DNA from: Anas platyrhynchos
Taxonomy: Eukaryota; Chordata; Aves; Anseriformes; Anatidae
Assembly: GCF_047663525.1 (NCBI RefSeq)
Contig: NC_092591.1
Span: 30,351,001-30,415,000 of the forward strand
Length of the DNA stretch: 64,000 bases
Reading direction: 5' to 3'
Part shown: one piece after another, positions 24,201-36,200 of the stretch
How the letters are laid out: each line of letters starts with the position of its first letter
Numbering within the stretch: position 1 is the first letter of the stretch
Position numbers and translations under genes: made by a program
Notes under the pieces: model-generated
Told to the model about the DNA's origin: nothing
Seen by the model: the letters and a program-made list of their open reading frames with translations, nothing else
Databases searched by the model: none

Positions 24201-27200
24201 TTTAGTCCTCCAGGGCCCCTTTTTAGTCCTCCAGGGCCCCTTTTTAGTCCTCCAGGGCCCCTTTTTAGTCCTCCAGGGCCCCTTTTTAGTCCTCCAGGGC
24301 CCCTTTTTAGTCCTCCAGGGCCCCTTTTTAGTCCTCCAGGGCCCCTTTTTAGTCCTCCAGGGCCCCTTTTTAGTCCTCCAGGGCCCCTTTTTAGTCCTCC
24401 AGGGCCCCTTTTTAGTCCTCCAGGGCCCCTTTTTAGTCCTCCAGGGCCCCTTTTTAGTCCTCCAGGGCCCCTTTTTAGTCCTCCAGGGCCCCTTTTTAGT
24501 CCTCCAGGGCCCCTTTTTAGTCCTCCAGGGCCCCTTTTTAGTCCTCCAGGGCCCCTTTTTAGTCCTCCAGGGCCCCTTTTTAGTCCTCCAGGGCCCCTTT
24601 TTAGTCCTCCAGGGCCCCTTTTTAGTCCTCCAGGGCCCCTTTTTAGTCCTCCAGGGCCCCTTTTTAGTCCTCCAGGGCCCCTTTTTAGTCCTCCAGGGCC
24701 CCTTTTTAGTCCTCCAGGGCCCCTTTTTAGTCCTCCAGGGCCCCTTTTTAGTCCTCCAGGGCCCCTTTTTAGTCCTCCAGGGCCCCTTTTTAGTCCTCCA
24801 GGGCCCCTTTTTAGTCCTCCAGGGCCCCTTTTTAGTCCTCCAGGGCCCCTTTTTAGTCCTCCAGGGCCCCTTTTTAGTCCTCCAGGGCCCCTTTTTAGTC
24901 CTCCAGGGCCCCTTTTTAGTCCTCCAGGGCCCCTTTTTAGTCCTCCAGGGCCCCTTTTTAGTCCTCCAGGGCCCCTTTTTAGTCCTCCAGGGCCCCTTTT
25001 TAGTCCTCCAGGGCCCCTTTTTAGTCCTCCAGGGCCCCTTTTTAGTCCTCCAGGGCCCCTTTTTAGTCCTCCAGGGCCCCTTTTTAGTCCTCCAGGGCCC
25101 CTTTTTAGTCCTCCAGGGCCCCTTTTTAGTCCTCCAGGGCCCCTTTTTAGTCCTCCAGGGCCCCTTTTTAGTCCTCCAGGGCCCCTTTTTAGTCCTCCAG
25201 GGCCCCTTTTTAGTCCTCCAGGGCCCCTTTTTAGTCCTCCAGGGCCCCTTTTTAGTCCTCCAGGGCCCCTTTTTAGTCCTCCAGGGCCCCTTTTTAGTCC
25301 TCCAGGGCCCCTTTTTAGTCCTCCAGGGCCCCTTTTTAGTCCTCCAGGGCCCCTTTTTAGTCCTCCAGGGCCCCTTTTTAGTCCTCCAGGGCCCCTTTTT
25401 AGTCCTCCAGGGCCCCTTTTTAGTCCTCCAGGGCCCCTTTTTAGTCCTCCAGGGCCCCTTTTTAGTCCTCCAGGGCCCCTTTTTAGTCCTCCAGGGCCCC
25501 TTTTTAGTCCTCCAGGGCCCCTTTTTAGTCCTCCAGGGCCCCTTTTTAGTCCTCCAGGGCCCCTTTTTAGTCCTCCAGGGCCCCTTTTTAGTCCTCCAGG
25601 GCCCCTTTTTAGTCCTCCAGGGCCCCTTTTTAGTCCTCCAGGGCCCCTTTTTAGTCCTCCAGGGCCCCTTTTTAGTCCTCCAGGGCCCCTTTTTAGTCCT
25701 CCAGGGCCCCTTTTTAGTCCTCCAGGGCCCCTTTTTAGTCCTCCAGGGCCCCTTTTTAGTCCTCCAGGGCCCCTTTTTAGTCCTCCAGGGCCCCTTTTTA
25801 GTCCTCCAGGGCCCCTTTTTAGTCCTCCAGGGCCCCTTTTTAGTCCTCCAGGGCCCCTTTTTAGTCCTCCAGGGCCCCTTTTTAGTCCTCCAGGGCCCCC
25901 TTTTTAGTCCTCCAGGGCCCCTTTTTAGTCCTCCAGGGCCCCTTTTTAGTCCTCCAGGGCCCCTTTTTAGTCCTCCAGGGCCCCTTTTTAGTCCTCCAGG
26001 GCCCCTTTTTAGTCCTCCAGGGCCCCTTTTTAGTCCTCCAGGGCCCCTTTTTAGTCCTCCAGGGCCCCTTTTTAGTCCTCCAGGGCCCCTTTTTAGTCCT
26101 CCAGGGCCCCTTTTTAGTCCTCCAGGGCCCCTTTTTAGTCCTCCAGGGCCCCTTTTTAGTCCTCCAGGGCCCCTTTTTAGTCCTCCAGGGCCCCTTTTTA
26201 GTCCTCCAGGGCCCCTTTTTAGTCCTCCAGGGCCCCTTTTTAGTCCTCCAGGGCCCCTTTTTAGTCCTCCAGGGCCCCTTTTTAGTCCTCCAGGGCCCCT
26301 TTTTAGTCCTCCAGGGCCCCTTTTTAGTCCTCCAGGGCCCCTTTTTAGTCCTCCAGGGCCCCTTTTTAGTCCTCCAGGGCCCCTTTTTAGTCCTCCAGGG
26401 CCCCTTTTTAGTCCTCCAGGGCCCCTTTTTAGTCCTCCAGGGCCCCTTTTTAGTCCTCCAGGGCCCCTTTTTAGTCCTCCAGGGCCCCTTTTTAGTCCTC
26501 CAGGGCCCCTTTTTAGTCCTCCAGGGCCCCTTTTTAGTCCTCCAGGGCCCCTTTTTAGTCCTCCAGGGCCCCTTTTTAGTCCTCCAGGGCCCCTTTTTAG
26601 TCCTCCAGGGCCCCTTTTTAGTCCTCCAGGGCCCCTTTTTAGTCCTCCAGGGCCCCTTTTTAGTCCTCCAGGGCCCCTTTTTAGTCCTCCAGGGCCCCTT
26701 TTTAGTCCTCCAGGGCCCCTTTTTAGTCCTCCAGGGCCCCTTTTTAGTCCTCCAGGGCCCCTTTTTAGTCCTCCAGGGCCCCTTTTTAGTCCTCCAGGGC
26801 CCCTTTTTAGTCCTCCAGGGCCCCTTTTTAGTCCTCCAGGGCCCCTTTTTAGTCCTCCAGGGCCCCTTTTTAGTCCTCCAGGGCCCCTTTTTAGTCCTCC
26901 AGGGCCCCTTTTTAGTCCTCCAGGGCCCCTTTTTAGTCCTCCAGGGCCCCTTTTTAGTCCTCCAGGGCCCCTTTTTAGTCCTCCAGGGCCCCTTTTTAGT
27001 CCTCCAGGGCCCCTTTTTAGTCCTCCAGGGCCCCTTTTTAGTCCTCCAGGGCCCCTTTTTAGTCCTCCAGGGCCCCTTTTTAGTCCTCCAGGGCCCCTTT
27101 TTAGTCCTCCAGGGCCCCTTTTTAGTCCTCCAGGGCCCCTTTTTAGTCCTCCAGGGCCCCTTTTTAGTCCTCCAGGGCCCCTTTTTAGTCCTCCAGGGCC

Positions 27201-30200
27201 CCTTTTTAGTCCTCCAGGGCCCCTTTTTAGTCCTCCAGGGCCCCTTTTTAGTCCTCCAGGGCCCCTTTTTAGTCCTCCAGGGCCCCTTTTTAGTCCTCCA
27301 GGGCCCCTTTTTAGTCCTCCAGGGCCCCTTTTTAGTCCTCCAGGGCCCCTTTTTAGTCCTCCAGGGCCCCTTTTTAGTCCTCCAGGGCCCCTTTTTAGTC
27401 CTCCAGGGCCCCTTTTTAGTCCTCCAGGGCCCCTTTTTAGTCCTCCAGGGCCCCTTTTTAGTCCTCCAGGGCCCCTTTTTAGTCCTCCAGGGCCCCTTTT
27501 TAGTCCTCCAGGGCCCCTTTTTAGTCCTCCAGGGCCCCTTTTTAGTCCTCCAGGGCCCCTTTTTAGTCCTCCAGGGCCCCTTTTTAGTCCTCCAGGGCCC
27601 CTTTTTAGTCCTCCAGGGCCCCTTTTTAGTCCTCCAGGGCCCCTTTTTAGTCCTCCAGGGCCCCTTTTTAGTCCTCCAGGGCCCCTTTTTAGTCCTCCAG
27701 GGCCCCTTTTTAGTCCTCCAGGGCCCCTTTTTAGTCCTCCAGGGCCCCTTTTTAGTCCTCCAGGGCCCCTTTTTAGTCCTCCAGGGCCCCTTTTTAGTCC
27801 TCCAGGGCCCCTTTTTAGTCCTCCAGGGCCCCTTTTTAGTCCTCCAGGGCCCCTTTTTAGTCCTCCAGGGCCCCTTTTTAGTCCTCCAGGGCCCCTTTTT
27901 AGTCCTCCAGGGCCCCTTTTTAGTCCTCCAGGGCCCCTTTTTAGTCCTCCAGGGCCCCTTTTTAGTCCTCCAGGGCCCCTTTTTAGTCCTCCAGGGCCCC
28001 TTTTTAGTCCTCCAGGGCCCCTTTTTAGTCCTCCAGGGCCCCTTTTTAGTCCTCCAGGGCCCCTTTTTAGTCCTCCAGGGCCCCTTTTTAGTCCTCCAGG
28101 GCCCCTTTTTAGTCCTCCAGGGCCCCTTTTTAGTCCTCCAGGGCCCCTTTTTAGTCCTCCAGGGCCCCTTTTTAGTCCTCCAGGGCCCCTTTTTAGTCCT
28201 CCAGGGCCCCTTTTTAGTCCTCCAGGGCCCCTTTTTAGTCCTCCAGGGCCCCTTTTTAGTCCTCCAGGGCCCCTTTTTAGTCCTCCAGGGCCCCTTTTTA
28301 GTCCTCCAGGGCCCCTTTTTAGTCCTCCAGGGCCCCTTTTTAGTCCTCCAGGGCCCCTTTTTAGTCCTCCAGGGCCCCTTTTTAGTCCTCCAGGGCCCCT
28401 TTTTAGTCCTCCAGGGCCCCTTTTTAGTCCTCCAGGGCCCCTTTTTAGTCCTCCAGGGCCCCTTTTTAGTCCTCCAGGGCCCCTTTTTAGTCCTCCAGGG
28501 CCCCTTTTTAGTCCTCCAGGGCCCCTTTTTAGTCCTCCAGGGCCCCTTTTTAGTCCTCCAGGGCCCCTTTTTAGTCCTCCAGGGCCCCTTTTTAGTCCTC
28601 CAGGGCCCCTTTTTAGTCCTCCAGGGCCCCTTTTTAGTCCTCCAGGGCCCCTTTTTAGTCCTCCAGGGCCCCTTTTTAGTCCTCCAGGGCCCCTTTTTAG
28701 TCCTCCAGGGCCCCTTTTTAGTCCTCCAGGGCCCCTTTTTAGTCCTCCAGGGCCCCTTTTTAGTCCTCCAGGGCCCCTTTTTAGTCCTCCAGGGCCCCTT
28801 TTTAGTCCTCCAGGGCCCCTTTTTAGTCCTCCAGGGCCCCTTTTTAGTCCTCCAGGGCCCCTTTTTAGTCCTCCAGGGCCCCTTTTTAGTCCTCCAGGGC
28901 CCCTTTTTAGTCCTCCAGGGCCCCTTTTTAGTCCTCCAGGGCCCCTTTTTAGTCCTCCAGGGCCCCTTTTTAGTCCTCCAGGGCCCCTTTTTAGTCCTCC
29001 AGGGCCCCTTTTTAGTCCTCCAGGGCCCCTTTTTAGTCCTCCAGGGCCCCTTTTTAGTCCTCCAGGGCCCCTTTTTAGTCCTCCAGGGCCCCTTTTTAGT
29101 CCTCCAGGGCCCCTTTTTAGTCCTCCAGGGCCCCTTTTTAGTCCTCCAGGGCCCCTTTTTAGTCCTCCAGGGCCCCTTTTTAGTCCTCCAGGGCCCCTTT
29201 TTAGTCCTCCAGGGCCCCTTTTTAGTCCTCCAGGGCCCCTTTTTAGTCCTCCAGGGCCCCTTTTTAGTCCTCCAGGGCCCCTTTTTAGTCCTCCAGGGCC
29301 CCTTTTTAGTCCTCCAGGGCCCCTTTTTAGTCCTCCAGGGCCCCTTTTTAGTCCTCCAGGGCCCCTTTTTAGTCCTCCAGGGCCCCTTTTTAGTCCTCCA
29401 GGGCCCCTTTTTAGTCCTCCAGGGCCCCTTTTTAGTCCTCCAGGGCCCCTTTTTAGTCCTCCAGGGCCCCTTTTTAGTCCTCCAGGGCCCCTTTTTAGTC
29501 CTCCAGGGCCCCTTTTTAGTCCTCCAGGGCCCCTTTTTAGTCCTCCAGGGCCCCTTTTTAGTCCTCCAGGGCCCCTTTTTAGTCCTCCAGGGCCCCTTTT
29601 TAGTCCTCCAGGGCCCCTTTTTAGTCCTCCAGGGCCCCTTTTTAGTCCTCCAGGGCCCCTTTTTAGTCCTCCAGGGCCCCTTTTTAGTCCTCCAGGGCCC
29701 CTTTTTAGTCCTCCAGGGCCCCTTTTTAGTCCTCCAGGGCCCCTTTTTAGTCCTCCAGGGCCCCTTTTTAGTCCTCCAGGGCCCCTTTTTAGTCCTCCAG
29801 GGCCCCTTTTTAGTCCTCCAGGGCCCCTTTTTAGTCCTCCAGGGCCCCTTTTTAGTCCTCCAGGGCCCCTTTTTAGTCCTCCAGGGCCCCTTTTTAGTCC
29901 TCCAGGGCCCCTTTTTAGTCCTCCAGGGCCCCTTTTTAGTCCTCCAGGGCCCCTTTTTAGTCCTCCAGGGCCCCTTTTTAGTCCTCCAGGGCCCCTTTTT
30001 AGTCCTCCAGGGCCCCTTTTTAGTCCTCCAGGGCCCCTTTTTAGTCCTCCAGGGCCCCTTTTTAGTCCTCCAGGGCCCCTTTTTAGTCCTCCAGGGCCCC
30101 TTTTTAGTCCTCCAGGGCCCCTTTTTAGTCCTCCAGGGCCCCTTTTTAGTCCTCCAGGGCCCCTTTTTAGTCCTCCAGGGCCCCTTTTTAGTCCTCCAGG

Positions 30201-33200
30201 GCCCCTTTTTAGTCCTCCAGGGCCCCTTTTTAGTCCTCCAGGGCCCCTTTTTAGTCCTCCAGGGCCCCTTTTTAGTCCTCCAGGGCCCCTTTTTAGTCCT
30301 CCAGGGCCCCTTTTTAGTCCTCCAGGGCCCCTTTTTAGTCCTCCAGGGCCCCTTTTTAGTCCTCCAGGGCCCCTTTTTAGTCCTCCAGGGCCCCTTTTTA
30401 GTCCTCCAGGGCCCCTTTTTAGTCCTCCAGGGCCCCTTTTTAGTCCTCCAGGGCCCCTTTTTAGTCCTCCAGGGCCCCTTTTTAGTCCTCCAGGGCCCCT
30501 TTTTAGTCCTCCAGGGCCCCTTTTTAGTCCTCCAGGGCCCCTTTTTAGTCCTCCAGGGCCCCTTTTTAGTCCTCCAGGGCCCCTTTTTAGTCCTCCAGGG
30601 CCCCTTTTTAGTCCTCCAGGGCCCCTTTTTAGTCCTCCAGGGCCCCTTTTTAGTCCTCCAGGGCCCCTTTTTAGTCCTCCAGGGCCCCTTTTTAGTCCTC
30701 CAGGGCCCCTTTTTAGTCCTCCAGGGCCCCTTTTTAGTCCTCCAGGGCCCCTTTTTAGTCCTCCAGGGCCCCTTTTTAGTCCTCCAGGGCCCCTTTTTAG
30801 TCCTCCAGGGCCCCTTTTTAGTCCTCCAGGGCCCCTTTTTAGTCCTCCAGGGCCCCTTTTTAGTCCTCCAGGGCCCCTTTTTAGTCCTCCAGGGCCCCTT
30901 TTTAGTCCTCCAGGGCCCCTTTTTAGTCCTCCAGGGCCCCTTTTTAGTCCTCCAGGGCCCCTTTTTAGTCCTCCAGGGCCCCTTTTTAGTCCTCCAGGGC
31001 CCCTTTTTAGTCCTCCAGGGCCCCTTTTTAGTCCTCCAGGGCCCCTTTTTAGTCCTCCAGGGCCCCTTTTTAGTCCTCCAGGGCCCCTTTTTAGTCCTCC
31101 AGGGCCCCTTTTTAGTCCTCCAGGGCCCCTTTTTAGTCCTCCAGGGCCCCTTTTTAGTCCTCCAGGGCCCCTTTTTAGTCCTCCAGGGCCCCTTTTTAGT
31201 CCTCCAGGGCCCCTTTTTAGTCCTCCAGGGCCCCTTTTTAGTCCTCCAGGGCCCCTTTTTAGTCCTCCAGGGCCCCTTTTTAGTCCTCCAGGGCCCCTTT
31301 TTAGTCCTCCAGGGCCCCTTTTTAGTCCTCCAGGGCCCCTTTTTAGTCCTCCAGGGCCCCTTTTTAGTCCTCCAGGGCCCCTTTTTAGTCCTCCAGGGCC
31401 CCTTTTTAGTCCTCCAGGGCCCCTTTTTAGTCCTCCAGGGCCCCTTTTTAGTCCTCCAGGGCCCCTTTTTAGTCCTCCAGGGCCCCTTTTTAGTCCTCCA
31501 GGGCCCCTTTTTAGTCCTCCAGGGCCCCTTTTTAGTCCTCCAGGGCCCCTTTTTAGTCCTCCAGGGCCCCTTTTTAGTCCTCCAGGGCCCCTTTTTAGTC
31601 CTCCAGGGCCCCTTTTTAGTCCTCCAGGGCCCCTTTTTAGTCCTCCAGGGCCCCTTTTTAGTCCTCCAGGGCCCCTTTTTAGTCCTCCAGGGCCCCTTTT
31701 TAGTCCTCCAGGGCCCCTTTTTAGTCCTCCAGGGCCCCTTTTTAGTCCTCCAGGGCCCCTTTTTAGTCCTCCAGGGCCCCTTTTTAGTCCTCCAGGGCCC
31801 CTTTTTAGTCCTCCAGGGCCCCTTTTTAGTCCTCCAGGGCCCCTTTTTAGTCCTCCAGGGCCCCTTTTTAGTCCTCCAGGGCCCCTTTTTAGTCCTCCAG
31901 GGCCCCTTTTTAGTCCTCCAGGGCCCCTTTTTAGTCCTCCAGGGCCCCTTTTTAGTCCTCCAGGGCCCCTTTTTAGTCCTCCAGGGCCCCTTTTTAGTCC
32001 TCCAGGGCCCCTTTTTAGTCCTCCAGGGCCCCTTTTTAGTCCTCCAGGGCCCCTTTTTAGTCCTCCAGGGCCCCTTTTTAGTCCTCCAGGGCCCCTTTTT
32101 AGTCCTCCAGGGCCCCTTTTTAGTCCTCCAGGGCCCCTTTTTAGTCCTCCAGGGCCCCTTTTTAGTCCTCCAGGGCCCCTTTTTAGTCCTCCAGGGCCCC
32201 TTTTTAGTCCTCCAGGGCCCCTTTTTAGTCCTCCAGGGCCCCTTTTTAGTCCTCCAGGGCCCCTTTTTAGTCCTCCAGGGCCCCTTTTTAGTCCTCCAGG
32301 GCCCCTTTTTAAGCCTCCAGGGCCCCTTTTTAGTCCTCCAGGGCCCCTTTTTAGTCCTCCAGGGCCCCTTTTTAGTCCTCCAGGGCCCCTTTTTAGTCCT
32401 CCAGGGCCCCTTTTTAGTCCTCCAGGGCCCCTTTTAGTCCTCCAGGGCCCCTTTTTAGTCCTCCAGGGCCCCTTTTTAGTCCTCCAGGGCCCCTTTTTAG
32501 TCCTCCAGGGCCCCTTTTTAGTCCTCCAGGGCCCCTTTTTAGTCCTCCAGGGCCCCTTTTAGTCCTCCAGGGCCCCTTTTTAGTCCTCCAGGGCCCCTTT
32601 TTAGTCCTCCAGGGCCCCTTTTTAGTCCTCCAGGGCCCCTTTTTAGTCCTCCAGGGCCCCTTTTTAGTCCTCCAGGGCCCCTTTTTAGTCCTCCAGGGCC
32701 CCTTTTTAGTCCTCCAGGGCCCCTTTTTAGTCCTCCAGGGCCCCTTTTTAGCCTCCAGGGCCCCTTTTTAGTCCTCCAGGGCCCCTTTTTAGTCCTCCAG
32801 GGCCCCTTTTTAGTCCTCCAGGGCCCCTTTTTAGTCCTCCAGGGCCCCTTTTTAGTCCTCCAGGGCCCCTTTTTAGTCCTCCAGGGCCCCTTTTTAGTCC
32901 TCCAGGGCCCCTTTTTAGTCCTCCAGGGCCCCTTTTTAGTCCTCCAGGGCCCCTTTTTAGTCCTCCAGGGCCCCTTTTTAGTCCTCCAGGGCCCCTTTTT
33001 AGTCCTCCAGGGCCCCTTTTTAGTCCTCCAGGGCCCCTTTTTAGTCCTCCAGGGCCCCTTTTTAGTCCTCCAGGGCCCCTTTTTAGTCCTCCAGGGCCCC
33101 TTTTTAGTCCTCCAGGGCCCCTTTTTAGTCCTCCAGGGCCCCTTTTTAGTCCTCCAGGGCCCCTTTTTAGTCCTCCAGGGCCCCTTTTTAGTCCTCCAGG

Positions 33201-36200
33201 GCCCCTTTTTAGTCCTCCAGGGCCCCTTTTTAGTCCTCCAGGGCCCCTTTTTAGTCCTCCAGGGCCCCTTTTTAGTCCTCCAGGGCCCCTTTTTAGTCCT
33301 CCAGGGCCCCTTTTTAGTCCTCCAGGGCCCCTTTTTAGTCCTCCAGGGCCCCTTTTTAGTCCTCCAGGGCCCCTTTTTAGTCCTCCAGGGCCCCTTTTTA
33401 GTCCTCCAGGGCCCCTTTTTAGTCCTCCAGGGCCCCTTTTTAGTCCTCCAGGGCCCCTTTTTAGTCCTCCAGGGCCCCTTTTTAGTCCTCCAGGGCCCCT
33501 TTTTAGTCCTCCAGGGCCCCTTTTTAGTCCTCCAGGGCCCCTTTTTAGTCCTCCAGGGCCCCTTTTTAGTCCTCCAGGGCCCCTTTTTAGTCCTCCAGGG
33601 CCCCTTTTTAGTCCTCCAGGGCCCCTTTTTAGTCCTCCAGGGCCCCTTTTTAGTCCTCCAGGGCCCCTTTTTAGTCCTCCAGGGCCCCTTTTTAGTCCTC
33701 CAGGGCCCCTTTTTAGTCCTCCAGGGCCCCTTTTTAGTCCTCCAGGGCCCCTTTTTAGTCCTCCAGGGCCCCTTTTTAGTCCTCCAGGGCCCCTTTTTAG
33801 TCCTCCAGGGCCCCTTTTTAGTCCTCCAGGGCCCCTTTTTAGTCCTCCAGGGCCCCTTTTTAGTCCTCCAGGGCCCCTTTTTAGTCCTCCAGGGCCCCTT
33901 TTTAGTCCTCCAGGGCCCCTTTTTAGTCCTCCAGGGCCCCTTTTTAGTCCTCCAGGGCCCCTTTTTAGTCCTCCAGGGCCCCTTTTTAGTCCTCCAGGGC
34001 CCCTTTTTAGTCCTCCAGGGCCCCTTTTTAGTCCTCCAGGGCCCCTTTTTAGTCCTCCAGGGCCCCTTTTTAGTCCTCCAGGGCCCCTTTTTAGTCCTCC
34101 AGGGCCCCTTTTTAGTCCTCCAGGGCCCCTTTTTAGTCCTCCAGGGCCCCTTTTTAGTCCTCCAGGGCCCCTTTTTAGTCCTCCAGGGCCCCTTTTTAGT
34201 CCTCCAGGGCCCCTTTTTAGTCCTCCAGGGCCCCTTTTTAGTCCTCCAGGGCCCCTTTTTAGTCCTCCAGGGCCCCTTTTTAGTCCTCCAGGGCCCCTTT
34301 TTAGTCCTCCAGGGCCCCTTTTTAGTCCTCCAGGGCCCCTTTTTAGTCCTCCAGGGCCCCTTTTTAGTCCTCCAGGGCCCCTTTTTAGTCCTCCAGGGCC
34401 CCTTTTTAGTCCTCCAGGGCCCCTTTTTAGTCCTCCAGGGCCCCTTTTTAGTCCTCCAGGGCCCCTTTTTAGTCCTCCAGGGCCCCTTTTTAGTCCTCCA
34501 GGGCCCCTTTTTAGTCCTCCAGGGCCCCTTTTTAGTCCTCCAGGGCCCCTTTTTAGTCCTCCAGGGCCCCTTTTTAGTCCTCCAGGGCCCCTTTTTAGTC
34601 CTCCAGGGCCCCTTTTTAGTCCTCCAGGGCCCCTTTTTAGTCCTCCAGGGCCCCTTTTTAGTCCTCCAGGGCCCCTTTTTAGTCCTCCAGGGCCCCTTTT
34701 TAGTCCTCCAGGGCCCCTTTTTAGTCCTCCAGGGCCCCTTTTTAGTCCTCCAGGGCCCCTTTTTAGTCCTCCAGGGCCCCTTTTTAGTCCTCCAGGGCCC
34801 CTTTTTAGTCCCCTCCAGGGCCCCTTTTTAGTCTTCCAGGGCCCCTTTTTAGTCCTCCAGGGCCCCTTTTTAGTCCTCCAGGGCCCCTTTTTAGTCCTCC
34901 AGGGCCCCTTTTTAGTCCTCCAGGGCCCCTTTTTAGTCCTCCAGGGCCCCTTTTTAGTCCTCCAGGGCCCCTTTTTAGTCCTCCAGGGCCCCTTTTTAGT
35001 CCTCCAGGGCCCCTTTTTAGTCCTCCAGGGCCCCTTTTTAGTCCTCCAGGGCCCCTTTTTAGTCCTCCAGGGCCCCTTTTTAGTCCTCCAGGGCCCCTTT
35101 TTAGTCCTCCAGGGCCCCTTTTTAGTCCTCCAGGGCCCCTTTTTAGTCCTCCAGGGCCCCTTTTTAGTCCTCCAGGGCCCCTTTTTAGTCCTCCAGGGCC
35201 CCTTTTTAGTCCTCCAGGGCCCCTTTTTAGTCCTCCAGGGCCCCTTTTTAGTCCTCCAGGGCCCCTTTTTAGTCCTCCAGGGCCCCTTTTTAGTCCTCCA
35301 GGGCCCCTTTTTAGTCCTCCAGGGCCCCTTTTTAGTCCTCCAGGGCCCCTTTTTAGTCCTCCAGGGCCCCTTTTTAGTCCTCCAGGGCCCCTTTTTAGTC
35401 CTCCAGGGCCCCTTTTTAGTCCTCCAGGGCCCCTTTTTAGTCCTCCAGGGCCCCTTTTTAGTCCTCCAGGGCCCCTTTTTAGTCCTCCAGGGCCCCTTTT
35501 TAGTCCTCCAGGGCCCCTTTTTAGTCCTCCAGGGCCCCTTTTTAGTCCTCCAGGGCCCCTTTTTAGTCCTCCAGGGCCCCTTTTTAGTCCTCCAGGGCCC
35601 CTTTTTAGTCCTCCAGGGCCCCTTTTTAGTCCTCCAGGGCCCCTTTTTAGTCCTCCAGGGCCCCTTTTTAGTCCTCCAGGGCCCCTTTTTAGTCCTCCAG
35701 GGCCCCTTTTTAGTCCTCCAGGGCCCCTTTTTAGTCCTCCAGGGCCCCTTTTTAGTCCTCCAGGGCCCCTTTTTAGTCCTCCAGGGCCCCTTTTTAGTCC
35801 TCCAGGGCCCCTTTTTAGTCCTCCAGGGCCCCTTTTTAGTCCTCCAGGGCCCCTTTTTAGTCCTCCAGGGCCCCTTTTTAGTCCTCCAGGGCCCCTTTTT
35901 AGTCCTCCAGGGCCCCTTTTTAGTCCTCCAGGGCCCCTTTTTAGTCCTCCAGGGCCCCTTTTTAGTCCTCCAGGGCCCCTTTTTAGTCCTCCAGGGCCCC
36001 TTTTTAGTCCTCCAGGGCCCCTTTTTAGTCCTCCAGGGCCCCTTTTTAGTCCTCCAGGGCCCCTTTTTAGTCCTCCAGGGCCCCTTTTTAGTCCTCCAGG
36101 GCCCCTTTTTAGTCCTCCAGGGCCCCTTTTTAGTCCTCCAGGGCCCCTTTTTAGTCCTCCAGGGCCCCTTTTTAGTCCTCCAGGGCCCCTTTTTAGTCCT

